This document shows, in pieces, positions 23,459 through 35,711 of a stretch of 64,000 nt of DNA; the first letter of the stretch is position 1, and each line of letters starts with the position of its first letter. The notes beneath the pieces are model-generated. The model made no database searches and was not told the DNA's origin. It saw only the letters and a program-made list of their open reading frames with translations. Source of the stretch: Craterostigma plantagineum (lineage: Eukaryota; Streptophyta; Magnoliopsida; Lamiales; Linderniaceae). The position numbers were made by a program, and so were the translations under genes. The stretch is taken from the NCBI GenBank assembly GCA_027422505.1, contig JAPQWV010000636.1, forward strand, positions 248,001-312,000. Reading direction: 5' to 3'.

Positions 23459-23698
23459 CTTCTTCACCCTATTTAACTACTTCTACTTGGCTCAAATATA
23501 TATATAATTTGCTCAATACTGTTTATTGGATCCAAATGAATTGTGCCAAAACTATTTAGATCGAATATTATTGTACCAAACTTCTCACCCGATCTCCGAT
23601 CCGCTCAATCATCGAATTCATTAATTTCGAACTCGTGCAAAATTAGTTACGTCCTAATCCCGTATTAAAATTACGGGTGTTACATCTTCCCCCCTTAA
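23459..23698 (-). repeat. B 3' LTR start and polypurine tract
   Basis: This is the remainder of the B 3' LTR after C. It ends on the plus strand ATTACGGGTGTTACA (23684), i.e. TGTAACACCCGTAAT in sense. Directly upstream in sense is TTAAGGGGGGAAGA (23685-23698), the polypurine tract. The I LTR start (54950-54974) is closely similar. Confidence 0.9.
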
Positions 23699-23912
23699 AT
23701 GAATTTCGTCCCCGAAATTAAGTGGCAGGGGAGTCGTGTTCGGCTCTACGACTAGGTTTGCCCATATATTTTCTACGTTCTCAAGACATACCTATTTTTC
23801 TATCCCACCACGGCTCTAATATCTCAATACCAATATTTAATTTCTATCCCTCATTGATAGGATTTATTCCTATCTATGTCACACAACGAGCCAACACATC
23901 CGAATGTGTTGC

Positions 23913-25096
23913 TCAACCATGAAGATCTAAACTAACGGGAAAGGGGCACATTATAAACAACGTACCCGTGGAAAAAGTAGGATTGGCCTCCGCCTCTTCG
24001 TTAGTTAGTGTAAAAACACGGGCGGGAACCAACGGTGGTCGTTCTTGTGGTGGGGCTAAGTCTTGGGGCAAGTTTGCCCGACAATTCTTGGCATAGTGGC
24101 CTGACCGTCCACATCGAAACATTGCATTTCGCGGTTTGGATTCGGATTCGTCCCGAAGCATATCCCAAAATGATAACGCCCACACTGCTGACACTGGGGG
24201 GCACGTCCCCTAATTTGAGCAGGAGCATGGGTCAACTCTCCACTTGGCTTTTCTCGCCCAATCGGTCCCCTCGGGCGATTACCCTTGTTGTTGGGGCCCA
24301 TTCCGATGTTTTGGCGCTTCCGTTCGCCCCCGTTGCCATGTGGACCCTCCTTTCTCTTCCTTGCCTCATGTGCTTCGACGATCTTAGCCTCCGCTTGCTC
24401 TGCAATCAATGCTCGCTCCGCTACTTGGGGAAATGCTAGCTCTCGACCTCCGCCACAAACGTCACGGTAAATTTCGGGTTTGAGGCCTACTTGAAAGCGT
24501 TCTACCTTTAGCTCGTTGGTCGCCACCATATGCGGGGCAAAACGCGACAGTTCCTCAAACTTATGGATATATTCTGCAACTGTCCTCTCGCCTTGCTTAA
24601 GATTGATGAACTCGTTCATTTTCCGAGTTCGGTCATGGGTGGTAAAATATTTTCCCCGAAATAGCTCCCTGAATCTTTCCCACGTCATGGTTATTGGGTC
24701 CTCCAAGATTTTGATGGTGTCCCACCAAAATCTGGCGTTCCCTCGGAGCATCGAGACAGCACAGAGTACTCGTTCATTTTCTGGGACTCGACTGTATAGG
24801 AACATGTCCTCCACGGTACATAACCAGTCATCTGTCACCGTAGGATCGATGGCATCCTCAAAAGTGGGAGGGTTCAACTTCCGAAACCGTTCCCCGATGA
24901 TCTCTACACGCTCGGGCTGGGGAGGTGGGTGGCGTTCGGATGAACCGTGATGTCGGATAAGATCAGCAATCTGATCCGATTGCCGTTGGATCAGCTCGGT
25001 GAGTCTCATAACTAAAGCATCCCGTTCATTGGTCGGGGACTCAGGTTCGTCCCTGCGACTCGACTCCCCTACGTATTCTCTACGCGTTCTCGGCAT
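23913..25096 (-). pseudogene. B gag with truncated protease
   Basis: MPRTRREYVGESS starts at 25096. The gag core [26 protein letters not shown] and EYIHKFEELSRFAPHMV is intact, about 346 codons in one frame. A frame change near 24120-24190 precedes the zinc knuckle CGRSGHYAKNC and the linker ARVFTLTNEEAEANP. Protease stops after its first strand: where relatives read on to the DSGATHSF active site, this copy turns to unrelated sequence. Gag packs the element RNA into particles; with gag alone B would need pol from relatives. The adjacent junction leads almost directly to the polypurine tract. Confidence 0.88.
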
Positions 25097-25243
25097 TTTC
25101 TCACTTATTCTCTACAGTCACCAGAATATAGAATCCATGTTAAAAGCATATAATCAAATCATACCGTAAAACTTACAGGCAGGGCTGGTTCTCCAGACTT
25201 TTGAGCGGCGGTACATGGACAGTCTTCAGAGTCTAGAGCCGAA

Positions 25244-25255
25244 GCTCTGATACCA
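25244..25255 (-). other. B primer binding site (initiator tRNA-Met)
   Basis: GCTCTGATACCA on the plus strand is TGGTATCAGAGC in sense, two bases from the LTR end. Confidence 0.92.
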
Positions 25256-25710
25256 CCTGTGACGACCCTACTTTTATAATGTAGATATTTGGCGGATTTT
25301 CGCAACGAAAGCCGCGGAAAGCCTCTTTAATAAAAACTTTTTAATTTATATATCATAAAATGTGGTTTTACAAAAGATATCTTTACACGGACTGGAGCCC
25401 CAAAAATTCAAAAATCTAAAGCCGCTCCACAGGTCGCATCCATGTACCGCTCTCGCCCTCAAAAGCCCGTGGAGTCACCGCCGCCAGCTTGCCTTAGACG
25501 CGACGTCTATCGACGTCGGACTCATCCATACCTACAACACATAAAGGCCTGAGCTATATGCTCAGTAGGTGAATTCATGCAAATGCAGCGTGCACTCAAT
25601 CCCGACCCGACACCTCACCACATGATAAGATGTGATGCACGCTCGTTACCACAATCTACCCTATCTCAATATCAGGGCCCTAGGTCGAACTATGCACCTC
25701 AAAAATGAAC

Positions 25711-25953
25711 CTACGGCACCAACCGTAGAGTCGAGCGGCACCAACCACTCATCTCGACGGCACCAACCGTCATCAGCGGCACCAACCACTGATCATACCG
25801 GCACCAACCGGTCACATAGAGATAGGCGGTACCAACCACCTATCTCGACGGCACCAACCGTCATCAGTGGCACCAACCACTGATCATACCGGCACCAACC
25901 GGTCACATAAATCCGGGCGGCACCAACCACCCGTCTCGACGGTACCAACCGTC
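25711..25953 (-). other. Array of eleven CACCAA-loop hairpins (right B LTR)
   Basis: Same array as 12446-12685 but better preserved: both ACCGG/CCGGT units are complete here. Unit six has loop TACCAA instead of CACCAA, still with the eleven-pair stem GAGATAGGCGG/CCACCTATCTC. The downstream hairpins GACACC/GGTGTC and ACCGTG/CACGGT are also kept (about 26033-26065). Confidence 0.8.
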
Positions 25954-26732
25954 AGGTGCACTAGTACCAACCTCAACTCGACTCCGAGTCGACGACCAAA
26001 ATCGGTCACATCTACCACATGCGCCTCGCGCCGACACCTTAAGGTGTCACCGTGCCAACACGGTCATCATCTCCCACATCGACATGTCATGCACATGCTA
26101 TGTAGTGCAACTAAGGATGCAACATTTCATAAATGAATAACTATTTTCATCGAAAATAATTACATTCTCATCGTAATTTACTAACAATAATTCCTCAAGA
26201 TTCCCTAATAAGTATTTCCCTTTCCCTCAAAATGATCCTCCCGTATAATTCTAACTCAGCCCGCACAATTCAAAATCCTTTAATCTATTTTAAAATCCCA
26301 AATTAACTCTTACGACCCGGATAGGCTTAAATTGGCCGACACTTGAACTAAGGCCCAAAATCACTTAACTAGTCGACATGTGAGGAAAAGTCCACATTGG
26401 AAATTGGATTTGCCAACCTAAGTCGAATGGTTGTTCAATTCGCCATGTCGCTAGTCAATTCGTGAATTAATTGACCCGTGAGAGTACACACTCCGCGAAA
26501 CTCCTACGCCTAACTCTTATGGTTCAAAATAGACTAAGTGTGGGAGTGGGCCTAAATTTGAACTAAAGCCCAATTAAGTTTATTCTAAGTCAACACTCTA
26601 AACTTGGTCAACGCTCACCATTTGACTTCTCCGCACTAAGTTTCAAAGGTGGGTCAACTCGTGAAACTACCTTGTCAACGCTCGAAGTTATTCGGCCCGC
26701 GAAGTATTTACTTCGCGAACTCCAAGGCATCG

Positions 26733-26736
<4 letters not shown>

Positions 26737-26791
<55 letters not shown>
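26737..26791. repeat. CT/AG microsatellite (right B LTR)
   Basis: About 55 bases of TC dinucleotide, the shorter counterpart of 13469-13543. Confidence 0.97.
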
Positions 26792-26795
<4 letters not shown>

Positions 26796-27734
26796 CGCAA
26801 ATCTAGCCGGCCCGCGAGAGGTTTAGTTCGGCCCGGGTTGTCTCTCGCTCGCAAAAATCTCTAGCCCGCGCAAAGCCCTATCTTGGCCCACGGAGACGTT
26901 TGCTTTCTTACATGCCGTGACTCCAAGCCCGCGAGAACGTTTTGTGACCCGACATCGTTTCCCCAATTCATGAAGTTCTCAACCCGCGAAAATCATTCGC
27001 TCTCCCACAACTCGTGAACCTCAAGCCCGTAAACCCCTTTTTCGACCCGAAATTATCCCCCAATTTGCAAACTACCGCAAACCGCAAAATAATAGTCTCT
27101 ATTTTAAAGAGTTCTTATTTCACTCGTTAGACACCTATAGTCCAATAATCAAGCTTAAACCCTAATTCCTTGAAATTCTCTACATTAGTTCATTACCACC
27201 CGAATAATCTCATAACAAGTAGAACATGTAAAAATCAAATATAAATCCATATATTGGCTTCCAAACATAACACAATATTAAAAGCATAATTCCACAACAA
27301 GGTCGAACACCTACCATTTTCGAAACATCCCGCCCTATCTCACAATTCGCAAATTCTCTAGCCCGCGAAGCTAGTTTACGACCCGAAATTTATTCCCAAT
27401 TAGCAAAATCCCTCAACCCGCTAAATTAAAGTCTAACTTCACCTAAAATTTCTATTTCCACCTCGTCAACTCATACGAACGAACTAAATCGCAAAACCTT
27501 ATTTTTCTACCAATTATCTTCGTCTCCTAACACTTATGCGTATAACCACATATGTTCACCAAAACCCATATATTGGGTATGAAACTTCACGCATAACATT
27601 GAACAAGTTCACCAAAACCCATAATCATCATATCCAAGTATTAAATATATCACGTGAGCTCATTTCGCGGCATGTACAAATCAAATAATCACATAGAGCA
27701 TGGAACATGTTTAGCATATTTATATACATGGGAT

Positions 27735-28374
27735 TTTCTCGATTGTCCTAATTTTTCTCGCTAGGGTTTGCGATCGGATTAGTTTCTCGATCGAAAAACT
27801 TGGCGAGAAAATTTTTCTCGGTCAGAATACGAAGTCAGCACTAGAATCGTCATTAGCAGAAACGATTTTAGTTAGAAATATTTCTCGAGCATTATTCAGC
27901 GAAAAACTTTTTCGAGAGAGACTAATTTTGACTTGGCATGCGTAAAAACTTTCTCTCCAAAAACTTTTTCGATCAAACGTTTGACCAGGCGAAAATCATT
28001 TACACGCGAGAAACTTTTCTAGTCAACAGATTTACTTTGACTTGTCGAGAAACATACTAACGTACTGTTTCTTTACGATCGAAATAAATGCACGATTAAG
28101 AAATTTTTCTCGACCGAATGATTTTGAACAATTTATCCCGCTCGTAAAATATTTCGCTGACAAAATTTCTCGCACGAGAACAGTAAATACATTCTATATC
28201 GACGAAATTAATTTCGATCAAACTTCAAAGATTGAATCGAAAATAGTTGTCGATCTAATTTTCGAATCAAACGCTACTAACTAATTTTGTCACTTGTGAA
28301 GCACTTTACATCATTTTCATCCTTCAAAACAATCAACGAAGATCCTTCAACAACTCGAACACTACAATACAAAC
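27735..28374 (+). other. D leader, rich in TTTCTCG / CGAGAAA words
   Basis: 640 bases without a gene. Many TTTCTCG, CGAGAAA and TTTTTCGA words occur, several as near-palindromes such as TTTCTCGATCGAAA. The final 100 bases are A/C-rich and lead to the gag ATG at 28375. No TGGTATCAGAGC primer site is present. Confidence 0.6.
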
Positions 28375-29600
28375 ATGGATGCATACTCACTCGGAAATGA
28401 CAACCGTCTGCCGATCTTGCAAAGAGGCGAATACACAGTATGGAGAAGCCGCTTCCTGAATTTCATAGCTCTAAAAGATCAAGCCGAAAATCTACTGCAG
28501 TCCCTTGAAGAGGGACCGGCACAGTTTTGGGTTCATGTGCCCGGGGACGAATCAGCTACTCCAGTAATTCCAGCTTCTAGGCGACTAAAGGAGCCTAGAG
28601 AATACTCTCTGGAGGAAAGAGCTCGAGCTAAGGCTGATCTAGTAGCCATGAATATCCTTATGCAGGGGATCCCCAACGATATATACAGACAAATCGACAG
28701 CCTTTCATCGGCTAAAGGGATGTGGGATGAGCTGCATAGGATGATGCAAAGGACGGAAGTTGGCATAAAGGCCAAGAAGGCAAATATTCTCACTGCATAC
28801 GACTCCTTCAAAGCTAAGCCGGAGGAGAGCCTATACGAAATCTACCAACGATACCTCACTCTTCTCAACGAGATGAGGAAGATAGAAATAACAAAGACAA
28901 ACATGGAAACGAACATTAGATTTCTATCTTCTCTGCCCACGGAATGGAAGAAAATATCTACACAAATACGACAAAATAAAGATCTCGAAGAGTTGGATGT
29001 CCATGCCGTGTTCGATAATCTAGCTCAACATTAGGATGATATCCGAGAGATTATCAAAGAGCAGAATAGCAAACAAACCGATGACACGGTTGCCTTATTC
29101 TCGGAGAAGAGGAGCACAAGATCAAGAAAAGAAAAGATCGTTAGGCCACCTTCATCATCGGAGTCGGAAGATGAATCGGACTGCGACATAGAGCCGAACA
29201 TGAAAGCCCTTGGAAAGCAGTTAGCTCTCATTGGACAAATGATGAGCAAGAAGTACTTCAAGAAGAAGTCTTCAACCTCGGCCAACAGACTTCGAACTAC
29301 AAGCTCCAAGAACAAAGAACGTGCTCCGGAGAGTTCCGAGGTCAAGAACCCCAAAGAGACTAACTAATGCTTTAATTGTGGGAAAGCAGGTCACTTCGCC
29401 AGAGAGTGCACTCTCCCGAAGAAGAGAGATGCAAACTACTACTCTAGGAAGCTTCAATTGACAAAACTGAAAGAAGCTGGAGTAGCTCTCATGGCCGAGC
29501 AGGACCAATGGCTCGAGGACACATCGGGCTCAGAAGAAGAGAACTTAGCCCTCATGGCTCGTCTCGACAGCGAAACTAGACAAAGAAAGAGAGAAGTTTG
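28375..29600 (+). pseudogene. D gag, with two nonsense codons
   Basis: ATG 28375 opens MDAYSLGNDNRLPILQRGEY. The gag core has MNILMQGIPNDIYRQIDSL and SLYEIYQRYLTLLNEMRK, typical of copia gag. The frame reads through a TAG (29032) and a TAA (29365), then a zinc knuckle CFNCGKAGHFAREC (29368-29409) follows directly after the second stop. An acidic Ser/Glu-rich stretch lies before the knuckle. The frame closes near 29600. Both stops look like single substitutions of sense codons. Confidence 0.87.
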
Positions 29601-29626
29601 AAGCTGAAAAGAAAAAATTCTATAAG

Positions 29627-30448
29627 GTGATGGAAAATCTCAAGGCTTCCTCGTCCTCCCAGACTATCTCACACGCTATCATAAAAAGCGTGAAAATAGA
29701 AAAATCGCCTTCGAAAGATCAAAAGAGCATTAATTATTATGTTAAAAGTGCTAAGACTAATTTTACTTCACCTACGTCCACAGGGAGCGTAGAGCCAGCA
29801 CCGACTACGAAGGCGAGAGTGTCTAGTCCTAAAATAAAGGAGCGAGTAGATTTAAATGTTTCTGAAAATGTTATCCCTTCTGTCAAAACAAAAGACACTC
29901 GTAGTAATAAAAGAGCCATTTCTACGTTCAAAATAATTGCTTCTACGTGCTCAATTCAGCCCATCACCTATAGAAGTGAAAATACCGAAATAGGCTCTAC
30001 ATCGAAAATTACTACTAATCATTCTGAAACAAATGCCAAAAGGAAAAATCGTAGGAAACAAGATCCAGCCATAAAGACAGCTTATGGTGCCGTACATGAC
30101 TGTACTCACCTAAGGTATCCCGTAGAAATTAAATCCCCCAAGCACCTTAGGAGACTATCACAAGAAAAGATCTTTTCCTCAGTCAAACCTTCCAAGGCAT
30201 TTGTACGAGCTGAAGTTAACCTTCCCTGTAAGGTTCAACCCAAATGGGTTCCTAAATCTCCGCCTAGGACGACAAAAGCCAAAAGGGCCAAGTCTCCTAC
30301 AGAGGCAAAACCGAAACTCACTTCTCCAAAAGTGCAATGGGTTATTAAGATTCTTCCAGAAATAGATTTAGGAGTCATATCTGAACCTAAAATTAAATCT
30401 GCTAAGCTGAGAGGACCCATGCTTAAGTGGGTACCTAAAGCTCTCTAA
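29627..30448 (+). pseudogene. D gag-protease spacer, Lys/Ser/Pro-rich
   Basis: A 273-codon open stretch rich in Lys, Ser, Thr and Pro. It has three short repeats of the form KWVPK (KWVPKSPP, WVIKILP, KWVPKAL). It lies between the zinc knuckle and the protease in a shifted frame. Copia elements of this type often have a basic linker here; no domain is recognised. Confidence 0.55.
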
Positions 30449-30464
30449 ATTGTTTTTGCAGATC

Positions 30465-33400
30465 CATCATGTGTGGTACCTCGACTCTGGTTGCTCCACA
30501 CACATGACTGGTAAACAAGAGCTGCTGAGCAACTACAAAGACCGACCAAATGGCAAAGTCAGATTTGGGAACAACGATTCAGCCACGATTCTAGGATTTG
30601 GGGATATCGGAATCTGACCATCAAAGATGTCTCATGCGTCGAAGGCCTCCGCCATAACTTGTTCAGCATAGGCCTTCTGTGACAAAGGCTTCCATGTGGT
30701 CTTCCATGCTGACCGGTGCAGAATTTTGGATAGTCAGGACACAGAACTCCTTCAAGGACTTCGGAAATCCAATCTTTACACGATCAACCTGACGTCCGTG
30801 CGGCCCTCGACAGCTGTATGCCTCATTTCTCAGATTGATATACAGAGGAACAGCATATGGCATCAACGACTGTCTCATCTAAACATGAAAGCTCTCCAAC
30901 GTCTTTCTACGAAAAAGTTGGTCCACGGTCTTCCAACTATACAACTACAAAGGGAGCATCATTGTTCGGCATGTCACCTAGGAAAAATGAAGCGAGCATC
31001 TCATCACGTCAAGCAAATTGCGTCTACTTCTCGACCATTGGAACTAATTCACATGGATCTCTGTGGTCCGATGCAGACTCAGAGTATCAATGGAAGAAAG
31101 TATGTCCTAGTGATTGTAGATGACTATTCTCGCTACACGTGGACAAAGTTCCTCCGAACGAAAGATGAGACCGGTGACTTGATAATCAATTTTGTGAACA
31201 CAACTCAAAATCTGCTGCAACAGACTATTCAAGTTGTTCGAACAGACAACGGCACTGAGTTCAAAAACAACCACCTCAGTGAGTTTTATCAAAAACTTGG
31301 AATAAGTCAACAATTTTCAGCCGCCAAAACACCTCAGCAAAATGGGGTCGTCGAAAGGAAAAATCGAACACTAGTGGAAGCCGCTCGTACAATGCTGATC
31401 CAGTCAGGACTTCCACACTTTCTATGGGCTGAAGCAGTCAATACCGCTTGTTTTACTCAAAACATGACGGTGGTTCACAAACGGTTCAACAAGACTCCGT
31501 ACGAGATTGTGAATAACAGAGTGCCCAATATCTCTTTCTTTAAAGTCTTCGGGTGCAAGTGCTTTGTGGCGAACGACCAAGAACAACGTGCAAAGTTCGA
31601 CCCTAAAGCATTCGAAGCTACATTTGTCGGGTTTTCTTCAACTTCAAAAGCGTACCGAGTATACATCAAGTCCAACCGAACTATTAAGGAAAGCTATAAT
31701 GTCACTTTTCACGAAGTGGCAGAGATGGCTTCTGGTCAACTCAGTCCAGGACCCGTGCCTAACCCGCTGGTTCCTGCTCAAATCAATTCAGGACTCATGC
31801 TCAACCCGATGGCTTCTGAAGACAACATTTCAGAACCCGTAATCACTGGTATGTTGGCACAAAACAAACTGAAGATGGCACCAACATCAAAGTCAATGTC
31901 AGACGAAGCAAGGAGACTTGCAATAGACGACATGGAATCTCTCTTCGAACCAGTTTATCGGTCATGCACCACTGCACCTACAGTGGATTCTCCTCTGTTC
32001 GAGACCGACGTACCAAGTTCATCTCACAAATCTACCCCACCCGATTCAGATTTGCCACAGAATACCGAAGAACCTACAGTGGTCCTCGAGGAAGTATCAT
32101 CAGAGACGATCGATCCAAGTGCAGAATTGGAACTTCCACAGACAATTGATCAATCGGAGACTATAGGCAATCTAGATCCACAGATGGCTGACGCATCTGC
32201 TACAGCCTTGCCTCATGAGTGCAAGTGGACTAGAGGTCACCCGGTCGATCAGATAATTGGCGATCCTTCGGATGGTGTGAGGACACGTCATCAACACAGT
32301 CTTTTCAGTTGCTTCCTGAGCCAAAATGAGCCTACCAAAGTAGCAGACGCACTTCGAGACCCGGATTGGACAATTGCAATGCAAGAGGAAATCAATCAGT
32401 TCGAACGTCTTCAAGTGTGGACCTTGGTACCCCGTCCACATGGGAAAACAGTGGTCGGAACTAAATGGGTTTTCAAGAATAAGAAAAATGAAGATGGTGA
32501 AGTGATCCGGAACAAAGCAAGGCTAGTAGCTAAGGGATACAATCAACAGGAAGGCATCGACTACGACGAGACTTATGCTCATGTTGCCCGTATCGAAGCT
32601 ATCCGCCTCCTGCTGGCCTATGCGGCTCACAAAGACTTCAAAGTCTATCAGATGGATGTTAAAACCGCTTTTCTCAACGGCATGTTAAAAGAAGAAGTCT
32701 ACGTCGCTCAGCCGGAAGGTTTCGTTGATCAAGAACATCTCGATCACGTCTATCGTTTGGACAAGCTCTCTATGGACTAAAACAAGCCCCACGTGCTTGG
32801 TACGATGTCCTGAGTGATTTCCTCGTGAAGTCTGGATTCATACGAGGAACGATAGAGACAACCCTCTTCATTAAATGGCATGACAAAGATCTGATGGTCG
32901 TCCAAGTGTATGTCGACGACATCATCTTCGGATCAACAAATCCTCGGCTCTGCAAGAAGTTTGGAGATCTCATGAAGAGCAAATTCGAAATGAGTCACAT
33001 GGGAGAGATGCAATTTTTCTTAGGCCTTCAGGTCAGGCAGCTCAATGATGGAATTTTCATCAGTCAAACAAAATACATCATATTCTGAAGAAGTTTCATC
33101 AAGACCAGAGCAAGCCTCTCAGCACTCCTATGTCACCAAGCTGCAAGTTGGATGCCGATCCCTCTGGTAAATTGGTCGACATCACACTATATCGCAGCAT
33201 CATTGGATCTCTTCTCTACCTCACTTCGAGCCGGCCGGATATCATGTTTGCCACCTGCTTGTGTGCCCGTTTTCAAGCCGAACCCAAAGAATCCCATATT
33301 CTCGCGGTCAAAAGAATTCTTCGCTACCTTAAGGGCACCTCTACCCTTGGCCTATGGTATCCAAAGGGTACGAATTTCAAACTTATCGGCTACACTGACG

Positions 33401-33849
33401 CTGACTATGCAGGTTGCCGAATGGACAGGAAAAGCACGTCCGGTGGCGCTCAATTTCTAGGCGAAAAGCTGGTCTGCTGGTCATCCAAAAAGCAGAACTG
33501 TGTGTCCACTTCGACGGCAGAAGCAGAATACATAGCTGCCGCCAGCTGTTGCTCACAGATGCTGTGGATGCGGACACAGCTTCGCGACTATGGGTACAAT
33601 CTAACTAATATACCCATATATAGTGATAGTCAGAGTGCAATTGCCATTACTTGCAATCCTGTTCATCATTCACGCACAAAACACATAGACATTAGATATC
33701 ATTTTATCAAAGATCACGTAGAAAAAGGCACGATAGAAATGTACTTTGTGAACACGGAGTTTCAACTAGCCGACATTTTCACCAAGGCCTTGGATGAGAA
33801 ACGATTCAAATTCCTTGTCGGAAAATTAGGCATGGTGAATCTTCCGTAA
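30465..33849 (+). pseudogene. D pol: protease, integrase, RT, RNase H
   Basis: Protease begins at WYLDSGCSTHMTG (about 30480). The integrase finger [10 protein letters not shown]...[24 protein letters not shown] and GVVERKNRT keep the three acidic residues. A long low-conservation linker (about 31700-32330) follows. RT has [35 protein letters not shown] and YVDDIIFGS (YVDD at 32909-32920). RNase H has YTDADYAG, STAEAEYIAA and IYSDSQSA and ends at 33849. Breaks: stops near 30616 and 30680, frame changes near 32765 and 33085. Domain content is complete, so this copy probably died recently or is under decay from a once active state. Confidence 0.9.
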
Positions 33850-35670
33850 TATGTGCATTACCTGATCTTCTGTGCTATCACATGCTCTATTCTATGTGTT
33901 TTCTATGCTTATTTGTCCCTATCTTGCGTGATATTAAAAAAAATTAATAATAATAAAAAATAAATAAATAACAATAATAAATATATATACATATGTATAT
34001 AATATAATGGGGTATGACGAAATCCTTTAGATGCTTTGATCTAAAGTCACTTAGAATTTTACCCCGACATGCGATCGATCTAATTGCTTAATATTGTCAG
34101 TCTAAGTCGCATCCTTGTGTCTAAAAGGTCATTTGATTGTTCCACTAGACACAAAGTCACTTTACATGCGTGAGGATTCAAGCCTTGTTCTTTTTTCTTT
34201 CTTTGGATCTACTTCTCGAGTGAGTCACACATCAATTACTTGTCTTACATAGTGATTCTTGGTTTCATACTCACCTTGCGTCAGATTGTTAGGAAAATGA
34301 TAAGGGAGTTTGGGATATTCCCCATACGGCCTTATATAAATTCCCCCATGTTTGCCCTTAGTCATCCACTTTGAGCCTTCTCCGACGTCCTTTTCTTCAT
34401 TTTGAAACCCATTCCCAGCCTTCAACCGAAATCTATACTCTTCGAATGGTTGTTCAAACGAGAAAAGAAGGGGGAGATAACAAAAGAAAAGTAGGATGAT
34501 GACAAAAGAAGGCATTGCTCAACGCATAAAGACCAAAGGAACCGGCCTTCCATCTACCTTGTAGAAAGTGGCATGGTTCCTGCTGCGAACTTCTCCAACG
34601 ATAATCTCGTACGCTCGTCAGAACGGCTGGAAGAGGAGCACCACGAAGTGAACTTCTCCAACGATAATCCGGTCTTATATCGGGAAACGAGAAGAGGAGC
34701 GCAGCCTCGGGTACGAATTCCATAACCGTGAACTTTTCCAAATAGATAATCTCTGAAACCTATCTAAGGACTAAGAGAAGAGGAGCACGGTATCGGCCCG
34801 AAAATCAACAAGAAGAACTCCGCCTACGATAATCTCCTATAGCCTCATGGAGAAGCGGAGCTTCAGCTTGAGCATAGCTCATTAAAGGGATAGTAAATGA
34901 GGGAGAAAAGAAGAAAGATACCGAAAAGAAAGGAGACAGACATAGAAATGGAAGATGAGGAAGAGATATGCTCACTCTCCTCTAAATTCCTTCCCTTCTA
35001 AGTCCTAGCCAAACTAAAACCTTTACGCCCCTTTGATTCCAATCGACGGTCTTTCGCTTGGGTGAAATGATTAAACACGCCTCGATCACAGGTAAATTGA
35101 CTTGAAACTGCTTGTGTTGACTTGAGTGATAATAATATAAAAATCCCAAGATAGAAATTATTGAGAGCAAGAGCGAACCTTGTGAGAGTTGTCGAAATGG
35201 AGCAGTCTATGACTTAGGACTTTAGTTTGACGACAAGACTTGACGGCATTTTCTCTTTCCAATGTCTCGTAAAATTTTAGGCTTGACGATTGATCGAAGC
35301 AATATAATCTGACCCCATACTATAATATAGTAAAATAAAAAAAATTATATATATATATATATATAAATATATACTTCGCACATTTTGACATGAAATGTTA
35401 TGTTTCATATGCGTTGAATTGAATAAATGCGAATTTCTTTAGTATATCGCACATTCTAAATGCAATTTTAGATTGCATTGGTACTGAACTGTTTAAAATG
35501 CGATAAGTTTTTCTATGCTCTAACCCTCACACAATATTTTGAAGTACATGTTTTCGGGGACCATGTACACGTACTTGGTAAATTTGTGTGTTTTTTTGCT
35601 CGTGACTTGAATTGACTTAATATGCTTGCATAATTAGTTAATTCTTGTGCATCATTTGAGGGGGAGCAAG
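33850..35670 (+). other. D 3' noncoding tail with four GAACTTCTCC repeats and a polypurine tract
   Basis: No gene. 33930-34010 is A/T-rich. Four imperfect repeats of 63-85 bases start at 34587, 34650, 34730 and 34815 with GAACTTCTCCAACGATAATC or a variant; the first three end near AGAGGAGC. 35340-35370 is an AT microsatellite. The tail ends in TTTGAGGGGGAGCAAG (35655-35670). Confidence 0.6.
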
Positions 35671-35711
35671 TATAAAAATCGTGGTTTAGCTCCAAATATT
35701 TTTGACGTTTA

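Larger units (their letters stand above)
11993..27734 (-). mobile_element. Element B: gag-only Tekay/Del-type chromovirus, hosting element C
   Basis: On the minus strand: 5' LTR (27734 down to 25258, outer end lost), primer site, gag, polypurine tract, then the 3' LTR (23684-23459 and 15807-11993, split by C). Without C the 3' LTR is about 4.0 kb. The LTR begins TGTAACACCCG and ends GGGTCGTCACA in its own sense. The internal region is only about 1.6 kb: gag, a zinc knuckle and the start of protease, then it runs into the polypurine tract, so RT, RNase H and integrase are absent. It resembles the gag-retaining non-autonomous LTR elements of plants. The right LTR stops at 27734, where D begins; its missing part corresponds to 14487-15807 plus 23459-23684. 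Confidence 0.9.
25258..27734 (-). repeat. B 5' LTR, truncated
   Basis: Matches 11993-14486 closely. The match stops exactly at CATGGGATT (27734); the left copy continues TACGTATTG while here TTCTCGATTG follows. The break has no LTR-type boundary for D, so it may be a deletion or rearrangement junction. Confidence 0.88.
27735..35670 (+). mobile_element. Element D: Ty1/copia internal region without recognisable LTRs
   Basis: Gag-pol on the plus strand in the copia order protease, integrase, RT, RNase H. There is a leader before gag and a 1.8-kb tail after pol ending in a purine run TTTGAGGGGGAGCAAG (35655-35670), a likely polypurine tract. No primer site or LTR was found at either end: the left joins the B LTR abruptly and the right joins the F primer site and LTR, which point the other way. 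D is probably a fragment trapped by deletion or recombination. Confidence 0.8.
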
